Program-made: the position numbers and the translations under genes
Shown here: in pieces, positions 23,522 through 35,716 of the stretch
Numbering within the stretch: the first letter of the stretch is position 1
Layout: the number at the start of each line of letters is the position of its first letter
DNA from: Saccoglossus kowalevskii
Taxonomy: Eukaryota > Hemichordata > Enteropneusta > Harrimaniidae
Reading direction: 5' to 3'
Assembly: GCF_000003605.2 (NCBI RefSeq)
Contig: NW_003109111.1
Span: 60,789-112,122 of the forward strand
Length of the DNA: 51,334 nt
The notes under the pieces: model-generated
The model's database searches: none
What the model was told of the DNA's origin: nothing
The model's input: only the letters and a program-made list of their open reading frames with translations

Positions 23522-25258
23522 TGAAAATAAACAAAATCTGTGAAAAATGGAATCGAAATGTTGTTTATTTAATGTTTATGGAATGCCAAAAATATATTAT
23601 GAATTCTCACCAAGTGTAGTGAGTGAAATCAACAAGGCAAACTAAAATTATTAACGTTTCAGCTTTCCGAATTATAGACATTCGGTGCAGACGCAAAAAT
23701 AAGTTATCACAACATCTTTCATGGTAAGGATGTCATTGACTAAAATTAAATGTTCTAGAAACGATATGTAATTGTGTCTACAATTGTTTAAAAGCTGAAT
23801 TCGAATCTACACAGTATTGTGTTCATAAACGGGAATAAGAATGCATTGTATACAGTATTCTGTATAATTAGTACATTTGAAACGGCAAACATTTGACGAA
23901 GTGAAATACATTTAATATGTCAAGCATCCTATGCACAATTGCACGGTGTAAAAAATACGGAAATTCATTTGGCCCTGGTTCAATTTACAGATATGTGGGT
24001 GCGTGACGTAATTCGAAGAGGGTGAACATCTGTGTATCATAAAATTGAATACTCAACGCAGAATGGCACAACGCGTGCTATTGCATAAAACACGACTTGT
24101 TGTATGGATTAAATTCGTCAGTTACCTCTGGCGAACTGCTGATGACTATATGAAAAGACTTATAGTTGTATACCGATTACCATACATAGACACATGATGA
24201 AATCGAGAAAGCAATGCGTGTATCATATTTGTGTTTTGATGTCGATATGAATTATTTAATCACAATAGGATAGCGATGTATGTGTTAACTGGTCAGTTAC
24301 CTTAGATGTTCAAAATTGTGTTTATTTAATATATATGGGATGTCAAATGATCACAAAATGTGGTAGTTTGTCTCAAATTTAAAAAAAAATATTATGAATT
24401 CTAGCCAAGTGTAGTGAGTAAATTCAGCAAGGCAAACTAAAATAATTAACGTTTCAGCATTCTGAATTATAGACAATCGATGCAGGCGTAGAAATAAGCT
24501 ATCACTACATAATTTCATGGTAGTGATGTCATTGACTAAAATTAAATGTTCTAGAACGATATGTAATTTTGTCTACAATTTCTTAAAGCTGAATTCGAAT
24601 CAAAACGGTATTTTGTTCATAAAGAGAGATAAGCAAGACATTGCAAATATTTGAAATGCGTTTAATATGTCAAGCTTCCCTTGCACAATTGCATGGTGTA
24701 CATATTACGAAAATAAATTTGGCCCTGGGACAGTTTAAAGATATGTGATTGCTTTACGTAATCCGGAATAGGGTATGAACATCTGTGTATCATGAAATTA
24801 AACAATCAAAGCAGAATGGAACAACGCGTGCTATTGCATAAAACACGACTTGTTGTATGGATTAAATTCGTCAGTTACCTCGGGTGAACTGCTGATGACT
24901 ATATGAAAAGACTTATAGTTGTATACCGATTACCATACATAGACACATGATGAAATCGAGAAAGCAATGCGTGTATCATGTATGTGTTTTGATGACGATA
25001 TGAATTAATTAATTACAAAAGGATAGGGCTGTGCGTGTTAACTGGTCAGTTACCTCAGGTGTACCTTTGATGACGTTTCATGTAACAGTGTTTATGTTTT
25101 GAATCCAAATTATATTGAAGGTGAATTCAATTGACATGGAAATGTCATGGTGTGACCGTCGCCATTTAACTGGATCCGATATGACATTGGATGATATTGT
25201 TTAAAATATTAATCCCATTTTAAGTTTTTTATACACAATCCCAACCGGAATGGACTAC

Positions 25259-25356
25259 AAATATTGGAACTTTTGCACAGATATTACGAGAATAGCATTC
25301 ATGTGAAATGCGAGTGACTGTAACAAGAACTGTAATACAACAAACGACATCCTGAA
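25259..25356 (-). pseudogene. First-exon relic with intact ATG in array unit 3
   Basis: The minus strand has a conserved acceptor TTTTCAG, then ATG TCG TTT GTT GTA TTA, giving MSFVVL like the genes' signal peptides. The frame runs 32 codons to a TAG and contains a possible donor (CTC|GTAATA). No following exons are present before the next unit, so it cannot make the full protein. It resembles the relic at 23440-23521 more than the live genes. Confidence 0.55.
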
Positions 25357-26345
25357 AATAAAAATCTATGAAAAAAATGGAATCAAAATTTTGTTTATTT
25401 AATATATATCGGATGCCAAATGATTACAAAATGTGGTAGTTTGTCTCAAATTTAAATAGAAATATTATGAATTCTCGCCAAGTGTAGTGAGAAAATTCAG
25501 CAAGGCAAGCTAAAATAATTAACGTTTCAACATTCTGAATTATAGACAATCGGTGCAGGCGTAGACATAAGCTATCACTACATCTTTCATGGTAGTGATG
25601 TCATTGACTAAAATTAAATGTTCTAGAGCGATATGTAATTTTGTCTACAATTTCTTTATTTTGTTCATTGCAAACATTTGAAATACGTTTAATATGCCAA
25701 GCATCTCATGCACAATTGCACGGTGTACAAATTACGAAAATACATTTGGCCCTGGGACAGTTTATAGATATGTGGGTGCTTGACGTAATCCGGAATAGAG
25801 TATGAACATCTGTGTATCATAAAATTGAATAATTAAAGCAGAATGGCACAACGCGTGCTATTGACTTGTTGTGTGGATTAAATTGGTCAGTTACCTAGGG
25901 CGAACTGTTGATGACTATATGGAAAGACTTATAGTTGTACACCGATTACCACACATACCGCATGATGAAATCGAGAAAGCACTGCGTGTATCATGTGTGT
26001 GTTTTGATGACGATATGAATTAATTAATCACAATAGGATAGCGCTGTGCGTGTTAAATGGTCAGTTCCCTCAGATGTTTCTTGATGACGTGTCATGTTAA
26101 TGTTTATGTTTGAATCAAATGCATATTGAAGGTAAAGTCAATTATCATGGATATAGCAATGTGTCACCATGGCCATTTAATTGGAGCTAGTATGACATGG
26201 GATATTATTCTTTAAAATATTGTTCTCTATTTAAGTTATTATATTATATTATTATATTTAATCTCAACCGGGATGTACCACAGCTATTGGAACTTATTAC
26301 AAAGATGTTAGGAGAATAGGTCTTGTGAAATGCGATTGATTGTTT

Positions 26346-27790
26346 TCATCTTATCCTTGCAGGTCAGGCGAGGTTAAAATGAATTCATATTACAATCATG
26401 CAAGTAATGTGATAGCCAGATTATAAAATCTATAGATACTGTAATTTTCCACTTACTATAGCAAAACCTCTTTATCTTTTCACTGCAGAGATCTCAGAAT
26501 ACCCGTGCTTGCGTTTATAATTTGTGGAAATTCATAAATTGATCAAACACAAACTTTAATAAAATTAGAGTAGCATGCATATTTCAATTTAATCACATAG
26601 TTGCTGCAAAAGATGAAACAGACAACAGGGTAAACAATTGAAATTAATCACAATTAACATGTGAATGAGAAAATAAACCATATATTCCAGATAACCACAA
26701 TTTATTTGGCGATATTTTAATGAACACAAATACAACTAAATTTAAATCACAAATTCTGAAAATAGTATGAAGTTTGAACGAAAGTAATATTATGTCATGT
26801 GTACAGATTTAAATATGAATATAGTGGAAATTAAAAATGCCAAAAAAACTCCATGTTATGATTACAAACATATGGTGAAATCGGAAGGGAAGGGAACATT
26901 TGTGTATCACAGATGTAGTGAGAGATGTCGATATGAATTTATTATTCACAATAAAATTACGCAGCGCGTGTTAATAAATAAAACCGACCTGTTGCGTTAA
27001 TTGAACTGGTCAGTTACCTGAGATGAACTTCCGATGACATGTTATTTGTTAGAGTGTTTTTGAATTCAATTTATATTGAAATGAGGTCAATAGACATGGA
27101 TATGGTATGGTGTCGTCGTTTTTAAGATTCAGTATGAAATGTTTCGTGTATACTATTAATCTTAGTTTATTCTATTTAAGCCCACTCGGCATGCACTCTC
27201 CATTATGGTGAACTTTTACGAGGTTATCACGATATGAGATTGCATCTTCGTGCAAATCGAGGGACTGTTTTTATTTTTTCTATAACCATGCAGACTGTAG
27301 AGAGGTTAAATGAGTTTACTTTATTCTAAGTGTGAGGGAATAACACCTAGCAGTCATAGCCGAGGGGTGATAAATCCTCGCAATAATATGAAATTGAGAT
27401 GAAAACTCATCAGAATAACCTCGCTATTATGAGAGTTACAACAATAACTAATCTATGTCAAGTATGGCTGGATGACATAAACGACGCCCTCAACAAATCA
27501 CTCCACATCCTGTCACCCTATGCTTAACCAGTTTTTTTGTTTTCTTTATGATGCTTACTGTCGTGAGATCAACAGTGACAATCACGATTGTTCAAATATT
27601 GTGCCCAAATCTAACCTTTTAAGACGCCGTTGAGACAATGAAAAATTAGGAAGATCATGGTTTTACTATAAATGAATTTTACTCGTACTGTTAATGAAGA
27701 GAAACACGTGTATGAGAGGCAAATGTCTGTCTCGTCGTTGTTGTCGTCATCGGCGTATTGTCGTTGTCCCCGTCGTTAGCACTGTTTATC
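26346..27790. other. Distal 5' flank of copy A, no gene seen
   Basis: The right edge of the duplicated segment is within this stretch (matches to 40560-40800 end near 27000). The block 27180-27310 resembles the far end of the array units (AACTTTTACGAGG, GAGATTGCAT). The plus-strand frame at 26797-27000 overlaps duplicated non-coding sequence and is not believed. Confidence 0.45.
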
Positions 27791-27791
27791 G

Positions 27792-28245
27792 TGGTTGAAC
27801 TAACTCATGAAATTTTCATCCGATCGTTTTTAAACTTGGGTATCATATTAGTGACTGTAAAATCTTGGCCAAGTTCAATTGTTGTATGATTAGCTTGTAT
27901 AATTTTCAAAATATTAGTGAAATTTCACCTAAAATTGCCTCCTAGCTATTGTGGTTACAATAACTAATGCAATTTTCATCTGATCGTTTTTTAACATACA
28001 TGTCATATTTAATGATTATAAAATCTTGCCCAAGTTCAATTGTGGTATGATTAGCTCGTGTATTTTTCAACATATCTGTTAAATTTCACTTAAAATTGCC
28101 TCCTACATCTTGTGGTTAAAATAGCTCATGCAATTTTCATCGGATCGTTTTTAAACTTGCATATCATATTAGAGACTATAAAATGTTGCCCAAATTCAAT
28201 TGTGGTATGATGTGTTGTTCATTTGTCAAAATGAAATTGTCAATC
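27792..28245. repeat. About 165-bp tandem repeat, 2.7 copies
   Basis: Unit starts near 27795, 27959 and 28120 share CATG(A/C)AATTTTCATC-GATCG, AAATCTTG-CCAAGTTCAATTG and AAATTGCCTCCTA. It is preceded by a GTCGTTGT-rich run at 27725-27785. This is a transposon-type internal repeat rather than a gene. Confidence 0.85.
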
Positions 28246-28466
28246 ATTCTCAGATTTGAAAATCTTGTCAAACACTAGTCAATCACTATTCATCGTTGTC
28301 GTTTGACACGCTCTATTAACATCTGGACTTGGAAAGTTCAACAAGGTGAATGATTGATTTAGTTTTATATGGGAATACAGAATGATACAGAAAGTTTAAT
28401 GTAAGTAAATCATTGTTGGCCTTATACTGACATCATCGATGTAAATATAGAAATAGGATTTTATTG

Positions 28467-29480
28467 TAATTATTATTATTATTGCTTTATTTCAGATCAT
28501 AAGATCTATAGCAGAACAGAAGAAAATAAGTGTTGACTTCTATTGTATATCAGAGTTATACAGGCTCCAATGCAGACGTTTTGACGACCTCTGCCCACGT
28601 TCATTAAACTTGAAAATGAAATCATGGTAAATACACGGAAACGAATTAATTAACAAACATATTACTAGCGCAGTACAGTCACTGGGATAACCAAACAGTC
28701 TGCGGAATTTATTATTGTAACATACTTTAAGAGTGTACGTGCACCACAATTACCAGCAATAAACAAACAAAACGTTTTGAATAAAATACATTTCACATGA
28801 TATATGCATTAGCAATTATGCAGAACGACCGTCTCTGGCTGTCAATGTCCATATTATCATTTAAATCCATAGTCAAAATGTGACCAAGGTAAGTAAAGCT
28901 AATGTCATGACCATATATAGTAATTGCAGATAAAATGTTAAGTTTAAGACGTCCTGAAAAGTGCATATATTTCGTTTTGGTGAGATTATATTCAATATCT
29001 TGATTGATAGCATTTCAAAAAACAGTTTTCTCAAACCCTCGATAGAGGGCGCAATTACGCACATATCATCAACATAACCAAGGTTTTGCGAGCTAGGCAC
29101 CCGCACATGGTATTGTTAAGTTTGATATTCAATTTACTCCCTTTACACATTGAATAAGACTGGCGACATAACACCCCCTTGTCGCACCCCATTCGATACA
29201 GAAAATAGTCGCGAGACAAAATTTCCCCCATCTAATAGAGTAGTATTGCAAGGAATACCAGTTCACAAGAAATCTAACGATGTATGGTGGAACCTTACGG
29301 TCTACTAGTTTTCTAAACAGTGTCCAGTGGTTGGCTCTGTCAAAAGCGTATGATGCGTCAAGAAAACAAACAATAACATCACTACCAAGAGATTTATAAT
29401 GACGAATACGCTCTTTCAAGACAACACAGAAGGATGACCTTTTTACAGCAAGTCTCAGAAGTATTCGGTCAGCCAATTTG
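28467..29480 (-). mobile_element. 5'-truncated CR1-like LINE reverse transcriptase, decayed
   Basis: On the minus strand, 29476-29129 encodes FLDASYAFDRANHWTLF (RT motif A with its Asp) and IVRFLVNWYS, and 29106-28873 encodes YVDDMCVIAPS (motif C, YxDD kept). A C-terminal piece at 28749-28540 has CYNNKFRRLFG, typical of the end of CR1/L2-type proteins. Motif B (normally NGVRQG) is degraded, and the parts lie in different frames with stops. The 3' end has GAAATAAAG then (AAT)n near 28490-28467, the tail type of CR1-like elements. It is inactive. The 5' break is near 29480, beside a 10-bp palindrome (29471-29480 / 29493-29502). Confidence 0.88.
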
Positions 29481-29502
29481 CAAACTCGCTAGCAAATTGG
29501 CT

Positions 29503-32500
29503 AACTGCTTAGGTTTTGGCTAAACGGTTGGCTTTCGAATCTCGCTGGCGCCGTCTTGTGATCACGCCAACTTACGGCCAATCTATATAACAGTAGGGGA
29601 CGATCGTCATACTTGAGGAGCTAATCAGCGACGGTTTTACAGTTGGGTGGCGATTTCGCTTTCAAATATACTAGGGAAAGTGTTCTATTTCTTTCGTATC
29701 CACGTAAAAATGACGAATGACTTTTTTAGCGGTCGGCTTAATTTTACCCCCAACGGATCTTTTGTATGTGAAAGTTTGTTATTTTCTCCCTGATTTGTAG
29801 GAAAATGTTTCTCAACTTGACTATTTACATTTTGTAGTTTCATGCAGTGTTCAAGATGGCTATCCCCATATAATATCGGTGAAATAATCGCATTTATCAT
29901 ATTATCACTTCGGTTGAATGATCGCTCAAATAGCTCATTGGGTAGTACTACAACTGCACTACCTACGTGACTGCTATTGGCTCATCAAAGAACAGCTAAT
30001 GGATTATGATTACAAACAAAAAATAGGATAATAAGTTCATGTCAACAGATGAAGACATTTACATCGTGCAAATGTTGTCATCAAAATGTTGGTAATTCAC
30101 AGAAAGTTTAATGAGCTGACAATTTTGTGGGAGTAGTGTACCTCTCCAACCAGAATGCCAGCACCATTGACACGGTCAGTCGTCACGCACGGAAAGCGCC
30201 GTCTGTTGTGTTATACGAGCACGTGTGAAACAAGCTACAGCGCTTGTCCCACAAATATGCAACACGCCCCCAAGTGACTGTGAACACGCCGCATAAGAAT
30301 TGACAAACAAGTAAACTGACAAACTTCATCAATAAGTTCATTTTAATCCTGCCTTTTTAACAAATGCCACTTGCACTGACCCCATAATTTTGAACAACAC
30401 TTTTTTATTCGCTTAGCGAAGTTTTGAGTGCCAATTTCATTGGGACAGCATGCCTAAGCCATCATTTACTTTCTATTTAAGGAACATTACGCTAGGAATG
30501 TTTACCAAATATAAATAGCATCGAAATGTTTATAGCGTTATGTGAATTGCGATGCTCAGCGCACCATCTCTACCCACAGGATAAGTTGTAGAATAATAGA
30601 TGTGTGAATAAGTCTGGAGGGATGTGAGCTTGCCTTACGTACGGATCAGTCTGCGCATGGGAGTTCCCATAGTAATATACTGAAGTCATGCTGACAGCCA
30701 TTCAGTGTGTACTACATAAAAGATGATGTAAAGAGAGCAGGGTGCTTGAGAAAGAAAGGACGAAGTAGACAGCAATAATGCATTCAGTTTGATTGTTACT
30801 GGCAAAAAGTACTATACGTATGCACATATGCACATAACGTTTTATTTGGTGTTTGTTGCCCGTGCTTTACATCGTCTGTTTATTGTGTGTTACGTGAAAC
30901 AATTCATAGGACAACGCCCCGAACAACGACTCATCGCTCGAATAATCCGTCTTGCGCATTGCGCATATTATAGGTAAATGTCGAATATAATGAGCGTTCC
31001 ATCTATCTTTAAATGAATACTAACTTAAAGACCTAAATATAGTTTGAAATTCAGTGGTATTCCTTCCCATAATAAGGAATTTCCGAAGCTGTGAAAGAGG
31101 TCATTTTATTTTACAGGTTCGAGCAATTATCAAAAATGATATTAAATTTTAGAATAGTTTTACTGTGAGGTTCAAAGTTTTCAACCCGCAACGCATCGAG
31201 GCATCTGACTGTAGCGACGAGTAACTAGTTGCCTGAAACCCGATTTGACGGGTTTTCAGACGACGTTGCCTTGACGACGCAATTATACCATACACGTGAG
31301 GAAATGTACGTTACCTCGCATGTTGTGTATGGCCTCATGTAAGACGGCCTCTGTGCCTCTTGGAATACTGTGGCGCCGCCAACGTTGGTCATTGACACAA
31401 TTAAGTTGGCATGGTGTAAATGCATTTGCTGGCATTCTGTACATTTGTTGGTGGCCCAGTTATGCTCTTAAAATTGCCTGATATCCGTTTGAAGTGTAGT
31501 CTGGCCGTATTTTCCGATTCCGAGTCGTCTATTTAAATATTTCACCGCAACCAGTGTTTTGCGTAAGAAGGTATATTACTATAAAGGGTCAAAGTAGTAC
31601 TCTTTCCAGTTTTGTAAATATTTACAATGCAAATATGTTTTTTTATTCTTTCGTTATTTGGCCATTTTGCTTACAAGAATTTGTACAAGAAACAATATAT
31701 TTATTGGGTCCAGGACTGTCCGTTGTTGGTTCGTATTAAGGCGACTCCTTGGAATTTGTTTATATTTTACGAATATATTGCCTATTACTTTATTAAGTCA
31801 TATGTGAACAAATTGTTTTTTTTTTCTAAATAAACGTGATGTTACTGTATGTGGATTACTGAGTCAATACATTGGACTCTATGGAAAAATAAGTGAAACA
31901 CGACCCGTGCGATTTTTTAAATTTGAGGTAATGAAACAGCGTCTGGAACTACATTTTAAAGAAATTAAAAAAATGAGTGGGGCCTATTTGCAAAGATAAG
32001 GTTGTTTCAAAACTTTGCCCTACTAACACGTGGGCAATGGAACCTGAAACACAGACAAAAGAAGGTATGATCTCACCAGATAACGATTCACATATAATAC
32101 TCAACGAAATTACATTTGAGTGATAAGAAAACAAGCTTAAAGAGTAAAACATAAAGTATGTGTAAATAAACAGTCACACTCGCGAGCCATATGTTAAATG
32201 TCAACACTTAGTTTACCCCAAGCCTTTCTACACAATGTCAATCCGAAATCAGAGACCATTTATCGAATTAGTCCCAAGTTTGGTATTAACCTTGGGTTTG
32301 AGTCGGCAACCTAGGCTTTGTTACATTTCACATCATAATGTGTTCAGTTTCTCACAGGTCTTCAAAGTTTCTGATGCCTCGATGTCACTACCAGAAGATG
32401 TTTCTATCATTGCGTGGTGTTCATTGCTAAGAAGGTAAAAAAAAGTAGTGTGCATTGTTAAACACCATCTTGCTTGAGATCAAATCAGCTGTGACGGCCG

Positions 32501-32740
32501 TGATTTGACCCAACACGTGAGTATTAAGGTAAGTTTCAAGTTCAAGAAAGGACAGGCATCTATAATTGTGTATAGAATAATAACTTGTGTGCAGCTGAAT
32601 AAGTGTATTTACTGAAATTCAAACATACCCAATAATTATTATTATGGACTTCAAAACAGACGAGTAATAAACTAAAACAAACTATACCATCATTAAACGT
32701 TGCACTAAGCTACCAGATTTCCAAACTGCCGTCCAAGATA
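29503..32740. other. Spacer with no recognisable gene
   Basis: No coding region is recognised. A small hairpin lies at about 31233-31258 (CTGAAACCCG, loop, CGGGTTTTCAG with one bulge). Open frames such as 29685-29900 and 31225-31425 show no family motif. Confidence 0.45.
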
Positions 32741-32744
32741 GTGG

Positions 32745-33826
32745 AAATAATCAGTCTAGCGGGCTTGAAATACGTTTGGATAGGAGCTCAGTCTAAGGCC
32801 AAGAGGAAGCAAATGTTACCATACTAGAATTAAAGACTCACGACCTTGTGGTGACCCCTGAATATTTGCACGAATTACTACAAAAGGACCTAAGTTTGGA
32901 ATGGCCATATATGTGTGCTGCTGATAAAACATAGATCAGACAGGTGACAGTTTCTTCTGCACTTCCATGACTAGGTCTTGTGAGATAAAATCCCACTAAA
33001 ATCCCAATCCCACTTGCTGGCTATGCATGATCATGACTAAGTGACATATGTGGAGCCTGCTAGCAGACTGTACCCAAGAGTCGCGTTGGTAGGGTTGGTA
33101 AGATCCGGATGCGATGGCACTACCATGCTAAATAATGGATCATATATATGAAATGACTATCAAAGTATGGTACAAATAAACTATACTTCTCCGTGCTGCA
33201 GCAAGGTTGGCATGTCAACATGAGGAGTGCAGACAGAATCGTGCAGAGAATATTGGCTCTATTAATGAGTACAATCAAGATAAATAATTATTCTGGGTAT
33301 TATAAATAAGGACTAGGTTCAGTCACTGCAACATTACAGAATACTGCTATGTTGGCAATTACTTACAAATGTTTGCATGCAGTGACATTGGCATACACTA
33401 ATACCATGAATATTAAGCAGGCCTCGGATAAACACATTTCAAAAGCAACTATGTTGGCACGTATGTTTTTTGATGTGCTTAGTCTGTAACAATGTAGTGA
33501 TGCTGCAACCACCAACTTCTGGTGCATTTATTGGGCAGTGAGTAGTGAACCCCGCCGAGAAACCGACGTAGTTTCAAGGCATTTGCTATAGAGTGCAGAG
33601 AGAGTTATGGGAGGTGTTAGATAAATTCCACAAAGCAATGGATGGTTACTACTTACTACATCAGGATCAAACTAAGACAATGTCACCTTTAGAGATAAAG
33701 TATAATTGGGATGCGTGTTACCAGATTGTCGGCGATGAACCTGAAACTGGAGGTACTCTGGAACCAAATGATTCGGTACCACCTTTGTACCTAGGTTTTC
33801 CTGGAGAGTCTCTATACTATACTTAA
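32745..33826 (+). pseudogene. Coding-like fragments of unknown identity
   Basis: Three pieces on the plus strand look protein-coding in composition but sit in different frames: about 32800-32935 (contains ILELKTHDLVVTPEYLHELL, ends TAG), about 33182-33285 (contains RAAARLACQHEECRQNRAEN) and 33571-33826 (contains RELWEVLDKFHKAMDGYY and PLEIKYNWDACYQIVGDEPE, ends TAA). The last may begin after an AG acceptor near 33579. I do not recognise the protein. It could be a decayed transposon gene, a pseudogene, or exons of a real gene with short introns. Confidence 0.35.
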
Positions 33827-34945
33827 CTTAGAAAATTGAACGATAGCAATTGAAGCCCCGTAAGCAAGACTGACATTTCCACTACGCTTGTCACTGTCAG
33901 TAGTTTGTGATATTCTATTTTTTGCTGTAATAATAATGTATTGTGATAATGCCCAGTAAGATAGTGAGGCTTGCCCAGCTGTATAATTTTGTTCTTGCTA
34001 GTGCAAGATGATCGTGAACATGAGTTAGTCAATTGACACGCAGCTCCAGACCAGTGCCGTGCGTTGCAGATCAGCTCCAGTGCAGTCCAGTGCAAATGTC
34101 GACTGGGCAGCTCGCACATGTGTCATGATAATGCCTGTCCAATATGTGACATGGGACAGATAGAAACTAACATTATTTAAAGACCTGTGTTTCGCAAGAA
34201 AGCTAGGTTTGCTGATCTTGACCTTTCTCTATATGAACGCTGAAGTAGCGTGACATTACAGTTGCGTGCTATTAATTGAACTTCATTGTTGCGTTCTGGC
34301 GTGCAAGATATTGGTAGTCAGGTTCGCGGGAGACGTATTCTCGTATTCCCGTTCATAACAGTAGCAAAGCTAATACACCTGCTGAATAAACTGTCACCTC
34401 TGATGCAAGACAACAGGGAGCTCATCAGAGATTATTTGTTTCGTACAAATTATTTTTACTCTTCATAATCACAGGCTAATGTGTATATACTGGTGTAGCT
34501 CTTGGAACTGAGCCACAAATAGTTCAAATTCTAAACAAAAATGCAAACACTCTCCTCACAGGCCAATATATCGAGGCAAGTCTGGTCGTAGACTAGTTAT
34601 TTTCAGACATTTACAATTTGTTAAATAACCAACGCATTTATCTAAGTACTCAAAGAGAATAAGAAGCACGAGTTGACATGACTTAATAACTTAATATGTC
34701 TCGCAAATCATGGGAAGATGCAGGTATTATTTACAAACACATTAAAACATGAGCGACACGAAACATGATTGTATTTTATGGAACTGGAAACACACAGAGT
34801 ATATCGGCCATTCGGTAAAATACCCAAACTTCACTCAAGGAAGGTCTCTTCTGACTAGGTCACCAGACATTTCAGTCCGGTGTATTGATGGTCACGTTTT
34901 TATTTAAAATCCGTCAATCTCTATGAGAGCCTCAGTTCACAGTTA
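33827..34945. other. Spacer, no gene seen
   Basis: No recognisable coding region. A short run at 34040-34115 repeats CAG-TCCAGTGC-like words. The right part (34700 on) is homologous to 17440-17560 in copy A. Confidence 0.4.
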
Positions 34946-35009
34946 CATTGTTGTTGTTGTTTTATTTCCCATATTATACAAGGTGAAAAAAGTTACAATA
35001 GGAAGTTAA

Positions 35010-35108
<99 letters not shown>

Positions 35109-35220
35109 ACAAATGAACAAATGAACAAACGAACAAATAAAGAAACGAACAAAAGTCTTTGTAAATATGTATAATATGGCTGGGAAGCAGCAATAGCTAC
35201 ACATTAAGTCCCAAATTTGT
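34946..35220 (-). mobile_element. Probable LINE 3' end, with (AAC)n tail
   Basis: On the minus strand the sequence ends TTGTATAATATGGGAAATAAAAC followed by (AAC)n at 34964-34946, the usual form of a CR1-like LINE 3' untranslated end with its simple-repeat tail. No protein remnant is visible upstream. The (AAAT)n array is embedded in it. Confidence 0.45.
35008..35109. repeat. (AAAT)n tetranucleotide microsatellite
   Basis: About 25 uninterrupted copies of AAAT/AATA, followed by a degenerate tail of related AAAC, AATG and GAAC words to 35154. Confidence 0.97.
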
Positions 35221-35653
35221 CCAGCTTAAAAGATTACAATTAAAATTTTGCTTTCATCCCATTCTTTCCTTATCAACGACATTCGGAGCGGGGACAGTTG
35301 ATCTACTGGTTTTCATTCAATACCAAATTTGCTGTGAAATTGTACAAATATCCCTGAATCGTAGATTGCGTATTAATTAGAATTAGGTATAGGGTGAAGA
35401 ATGCACTGTATATTAACAAAAACTTTATGCTAAGGCTTGTGATTTAATATTCAATTTACAATATCAACATCATATTTAAAATGATTGTTCTATTTCGATA
35501 TAGCTCACTTTTAGTGGTTGAATTCAATGTAGTTTCATGTTAACACACAGACACAGGTCTAATAATTAAATAGTGAGTTTTGCGGTAACGGCATTTTATT
35601 ACAACTAAAACATAATGTATACACTTATTTCACGTGTTTTACATGCGAATAAT

Positions 35654-35716
35654 TTAAACCAAAGACCCGTCACCACCGTCGAATATGTCATTGTAGATTT
35701 TCTCAACATTGGTGTT
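35654..35716 (-). other. Candidate last coding exon of gene B with stop and polyA signal
   Basis: Twenty-one codons (shared core VEKIYNDIF) end in TAA at 35656-35654, and AATAAA follows at 35600-35595. The frame, stop and signal match copy A at 18124-18192. In copy B the same frame is open further upstream across TTGCAGTATATAATC, whereas copy A has a one-base length change there. The link to exon 8 is unresolved in phase. Confidence 0.4.

Larger units (their letters stand above)
22030..26345 (-). repeat. Tandem array of promoter/5'-end units upstream of gene A
   Basis: Four related blocks lie head to tail: the gene's own 5' flank (about 22030-23490), then about 23495-24310, 24311-25340 and 25341-26345. 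Each contains, in order, GGAATCRAAAT-like sequence, GATGTCATTG, CAAGC(T/A)TCC-TTGCACAATTGCA, (A/T)GATATGTG, TGACGTAATCCGGAA or a variant, CAACGCGTGCTATTG and GACTTATAGTTGTA. A fifth copy is the 5' flank of gene B (39119-40540). The three outer blocks share loss of about 340 bp that in genes A and B carries the 5' splice donor. Confidence 0.85.
17015..27050 (-). repeat. Segmental duplication, copy A
   Basis: Homologous with about 33490-40800 in the same order and orientation, covering 3' flank, gene and 5' flank. Left-edge landmarks are the TTATTGGG(T/C)AGTGAGTAGT block (17029 and 33526). Right-edge landmarks are ATAATCACAATTAAC-like and GAAAATAGTATGAA sequence (26758 and 40649) and TTATTATTCACAATAAAAT (26939 and 40749). 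Copy A is longer, mostly because of about 2.8 kb of extra promoter units at 23.5-26.3 kb. Confidence 0.8.

Noticed and set aside
22030-26345. CRISPR-like or satellite array
   Set aside because: Units are about 0.8-1.4 kb, divergent, and contain promoter and first-exon sequence of the adjacent gene, so they are duplications of the 5' region.
34974-35204. Minus-strand frame encoding a Phe-Ile-Tyr-Leu repeat
   Set aside because: Translation of the (AAAT)n microsatellite.
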